DNA from: Marinobacter subterrani
GTDB lineage: Bacteria > Pseudomonadota > Gammaproteobacteria > Pseudomonadales > Oleiphilaceae
Length of the DNA: 64,000 nucleotides
NCBI RefSeq assembly: GCF_001045555.1
Contig: NZ_LFBU01000001.1
Span: forward strand, 2,232,001 to 2,296,000
Reading direction: 5' to 3'
The notes under the pieces were generated by a model that was given only the letters and a program-made list of their open reading frames with translations, did no database searches and was not told the DNA's origin. The first letter of the stretch is position 1, and every line of letters starts with the position of its first letter. The position numbers and the translations under genes are program-made. Positions 61,711-64,000 of this stretch are shown here, piece after piece.

Positions 61711-62646
61711 TCAATAACCGCTGCCAAAGAACTCGGCCATAAACGCCGGCCCTTCGCTTTCCACGAACTGCTTGAACTGGGCAGCGGCCGAACTCAGTTC
61801 CTTGTCCTTCAAGTGGACCACGTACCAGGTGCGCAGCTCCGGCATGCCCTGGACGTCCAGCTCGACCAGGCGGCCAGTGAGCAGTTCCAGGTGGAAGGTG
61901 TGCTTGGAAATGACCGCCAGGCCCATGTTGGCCATGACCGCCTGCTTGATGTTCTCGTTGCTGGACATTTCCTGGATGCGGGGCATGTCCAGGCCCCTGT
62001 CCTCGAAGAAATGCTCCAGCACCATGCGGGTGCCAGACCCGGACTCCCGTGCCAGGAAGGTTTCTCCGGTCAGTTGCCCGGGCTCAATCCCCCGGCTCTC
62101 CGCCAGCGGGTGGTTGGGGCTGGCAATAATGACATAGGGGTGCTTGGCAAAGGGCGCCACGTCTACTTCGATCCGGTGGGGCGTTCGGCCCATCAAGGCC
62201 AGGTCGACCTGTTCATTTTCCAGCAGGTCAATCACATTGCGCCGGTTGGCGATACTGATGTCCAGCTTCGCCTCCGGGTGATCGGCCTGGAACTTGGCCA
62301 CCAGGTGAGGCCCGAAATTGCGCGACGTGGTCACCATGGCCACCTTCACCGTGCGGCGCTCCACCCCTTGCAGTTCCTGTATGGCTTCGCTGGCTTCTTT
62401 CAGTGTCTGAGTGATACGCCGGGCATAGGGCACCAGTTTTTCGCCGGCCACAGTGAGCACTATATGGCGGCCCTTCTTCTCGAACAGGGCGGCGCCCAAC
62501 TCCTCCCCCAGGCTACCCATCTGCATCGATACCGCCGGCGGTGTCAGTTCGAGGATCTCAGCCGCACGCAGGAAGCTGAGTGTCTCCGCCGCCACCAGGA
62601 AGATCTGGAGTTGGCGCAGGGTAACCTTGTGGAGTTTGTCTTGCAT
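61711..62646 (-). CDS. LysR-family regulator, likely of the methylaspartate operon
   Basis: 311 residues. Helix-turn-helix at about 10-60 (LRQLQIFLVAAETLSFLRAA, LTPPAVSMQMGSLGEELGAA) and a CysB/CbbR-like effector domain (VAMVTTSRNFGPHLVAKFQA, ESGSGTRMVLEHFFEDRGLD). The GSGT motif is common in CbbR-like members. It converges on the lyase gene with a 6-bp gap, and base use resembles the glm genes, so it may have travelled with them. Control of the operon is inferred from position. Confidence 0.88.
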   Translation of the reverse strand: MQDKLHKVTLRQLQIFLVAAETLSFLRAAEILELTPPAVSMQMGSLGEELGAALFEKKGRHIVLTVAGEKLVPYARRITQTLKEASEAIQELQGVERRTVKVAMVTTSRNFGPHLVAKFQADHPEAKLDISIANRRNVIDLLENEQVDLALMGRTPHRIEVDVAPFAKHPYVIIASPNHPLAESRGIEPGQLTGETFLARESGSGTRMVLEHFFEDRGLDMPRIQEMSSNENIKQAVMANMGLAVISKHTFHLELLTGRLVELDVQGMPELRTWYVVHLKDKELSSAAAQFKQFVESEGPAFMAEFFGSGY

Positions 62647-62711
62647 TTGCTCTATCCGTATTCGTGCGCCTACAGCGGTGCGGGAATGTTACCACTTTCG
62701 GGGAAAACCCG

Positions 62712-62761
62712 GGAAGGCGTCTGCAACGGCGCCTTCCCCTAAAAATTGTTATGATATAACA
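62712..62761. promoter_or_regulatory. Hairpin and palindrome upstream of the LysR gene
   Basis: GGGAAGGCG (62712-62720) pairs with CGCCTTCCC (about 62731-62739), and eight bases on there is TGTTAT-GAT-ATAACA at 62747-62761, a perfect 15-bp inverted repeat. The palindrome is of LysR-operator size and sits about 100 bp before the LysR start and 40 bp before the collapsed binding-protein gene. Role inferred. Confidence 0.4.
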
Positions 62762-62799
62762 TTTCACTCACCTGTTATTCAGCGTGAATCCATTTCAAC

Positions 62800-63660
62800 A
62801 TGATCAAACGATTTACACTGTATTTGCTGACCGCACTACTCATCACCCCGATCATCACTCCGGCGGCATTCGCCCAGCCCACGCCGGCCAACACCCTTTC
62901 AATCCAGGCGGCGTTCGAATTCTTAAGCCTGGATCCTTCACGAAGTGGTTATGTGTTCACCCGCATGCAGGTGCTGGAAACCCTGTTGAATGTCGATGCC
63001 TCGGGGCGGCTCACTGACGGGCTGGCGAGTGAATGGCGGATACGTGAACAAGGCAGGGCCTGGGAACTGACCCTGCGGCCGGGGGTTAAATTTCACAATG
63101 GCAGCGGCCAAACCCGGCCCACTCCAGAAGGTGCCACTCAACAACATCTCAGCCACCGGCGACAACACCATCCTGATAAAACTGGATAGCCCTTACCGGC
63201 CACTCTGGGCAATTCTCGCGCATTATTCCACCGCCATACTGGCGGCCAGCGCGTTCGACGACAACAAGCAGGTGGTGGAACTGGTGGGCACCGGGCGGAA
63301 GCCCGGGTGCTGCAGGCCCGCAGCGGCCAGGCGGATATCGTCTTTGGCCTTGATCCCGCGGCCGTTCCCATGCTCAAGCGTTTGCCGAACTTGGAGATTA
63401 TCAGTAGCGACCTGCCCCGCTCGCTGGTCCTCAAACTCAACCTCGGTCATCCGTTCCTCAAGGACAAGGCAACCCGCCAGGCCCTGAGCCTGGGTATCAA
63501 CCGCAAAGGCATTGCCACTGCCATCCTCCACAGCCCGGACTCGGCCAGTGGGCAGCTCCTTCCGCCGTACATGAGTGACTGGTACCTGGAGGACGTTTCT
63601 GCCCAACAGGATACAGAGGAAGCCGCACGCCTGCTGGAAGCAGAGGGCTGGAAGTCGCAA
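62800..63660 (+). pseudogene. Collapsed family 5 solute-binding protein gene (peptide/nickel type)
   Basis: Three pieces in shifting frames belong to one gene. Frame 1 from ATG 62800: signal peptide (LLTALLITPIITPAAFAQ), then RMQVLETLLNVDASGRLTDG and LTLRPGVKFHNG, as in NikA/OppA-type proteins. From about 63120: LNNISATGDNTILIKLDSPY and VVELVGTG. From about 63295: ARVLQARSGQADIVFGLDPA to EAARLLEAEGW. Expected length is about 500 residues; about 285 codons remain with at least two deletions and a lost 3' end. It breaks off where the beta-lactamase gene ends. Confidence 0.85.
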
Positions 63661-63661
63661 C

Positions 63662-64000
63662 TCAGACTTTCGAAGCCATTGCCCCTATCATGGCAATCAC
63701 ATCGTCCCGCTGCTCTTTTGATGCCTTGGGTCCGAAGGTATAGGCAACCGCAACTACGGCGCCACGATCAGCAGGCCAGGCGATGCCAATGTCGTTGGCA
63801 TTGCCTACTCCGTTAGTCCCCGTTTTTTCCCCAATCAACCACGAAGAGGGCATGCCTGCACGCAGCCGGGCATCCCCCGTCTTACCCTCTATCATCCATG
63901 CGGCGAGCTGATGCCGTGAGGAAGGCGAAAGTGCCTCTCCAAGCAGTAGCCGCTGCAACGTTTTCATCATCGCCAGCGGCGTCGTGGTGTCTCTTTTATC
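63662..64000 (-). CDS. Class A beta-lactamase, C-terminal part (5' end beyond window)
   Basis: The minus frame is open from the edge to the stop at 63662. It starts with DTTTPLAMMKTLQRLLLGE, which is typical after the omega loop of class A enzymes. SSRHQLAAWMIEGKTGDARL follows, then SWLIGEKTGTNGVGNANDIG with the KTG motif of the active site, and VVAVAYTFGPKASKEQRDDV of the last strand and helix. It hydrolyses beta-lactams in the periplasm. The SxxK and SDN motifs lie outside the window, so integrity and subgroup cannot be judged. The DNA is visibly less GC-rich than the glm cluster. Confidence 0.85.
   Translation of the reverse strand, partial: DKRDTTTPLAMMKTLQRLLLGEALSPSSRHQLAAWMIEGKTGDARLRAGMPSSWLIGEKTGTNGVGNANDIGIAWPADRGAVVAVAYTFGPKASKEQRDDVIAMIGAMASKV

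Noticed and set aside
1..64000. CRISPR arrays, tRNA or rRNA genes, intact IS elements
   Set aside because: No regularly spaced repeats, no cloverleaf-like sequences and no transposase or integrase reading frames were noticed on either strand.

Overview
The window looks like chromosome of a marine, respiratory gammaproteobacterium of the Marinobacter type. This is an inference from gene content and protein character: PHA storage genes, a KefB/C-type antiporter, a PdxR-like MocR regulator, a GbdR-like regulator with one-carbon genes, Ohr/OhrR, PEP-CTERM proteins, and moderately high GC. No rRNA, tRNA, CRISPR array or intact insertion sequence was seen. Gene density is ordinary, but the load of broken genes is high: nine or ten remnants, most of them made by internal deletions that leave recognisable ends.

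Layout. 1-8.6 kb: partial zinc metallopeptidase, KefB/C antiporter with a LysR gene, a homocysteine methyltransferase remnant, a flavin split-barrel protein divergent from a PdxR/MocR regulator, and an Asp/Glu racemase-fold protein lacking both catalytic cysteines. 8.6-18.3 kb: a methylamine/one-carbon block, namely a dimethylglycine/sarcosine dehydrogenase-like flavoprotein, L-serine dehydratase, a GbdR-like regulator, and an operon of a GcvT/DmdA/LigM-like folate methyltransferase, a MetF-like protein and formate-tetrahydrofolate ligase. A nearly identical 16-bp motif precedes the two outer transcription units, and related motifs lie in the central divergent region. 18.3-32.6 kb: housekeeping and accessory genes, including phaZ - broken phaB - phaC.

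32.6-42 kb: a duplicated neighbourhood. Each copy has a sigma-54-like promoter, a 52-residue PEP-CTERM microprotein, a sterol-desaturase family gene, a glutathione transferase gene and then a paralogous lipoprotein. Copy 1 has collapsed by at least five internal deletions; copy 2 is intact. Organic hydroperoxide genes (osmC-like, ohr, ohrR) lie between the copies. 42-48 kb: mixed metabolic genes, with a frameshifted VWA gene beside a J-domain protein.

48-62.7 kb: a glutamine/glutamate catabolic region. An AGCS symporter and glutaminase form an operon behind a strong sigma-54-like promoter, next to a sigma-54 response regulator and a histidine kinase whose sensor is a periplasmic amino-acid-binding domain. 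Across a 0.7-kb divergent gap lies a compact, apparently GC-richer operon for the methylaspartate route: glutamate mutase (glmS, glmL, glmE), methylaspartate ammonia-lyase, a class III CoA-transferase and a CitE-like lyase, ending against a LysR gene. Together these could take glutamine to glutamate, 3-methylaspartate, mesaconate and a C5 acyl-CoA that is cleaved. No hydratase is encoded in the cluster. The gap holds two hairpins with unrelated perfect arms but almost the same 36-bp core in opposite orientation, which I consider the least explained structure here.

The right edge holds a collapsed peptide/nickel-type binding-protein gene cut off against the 3' half of a class A beta-lactamase gene that runs out of the window.
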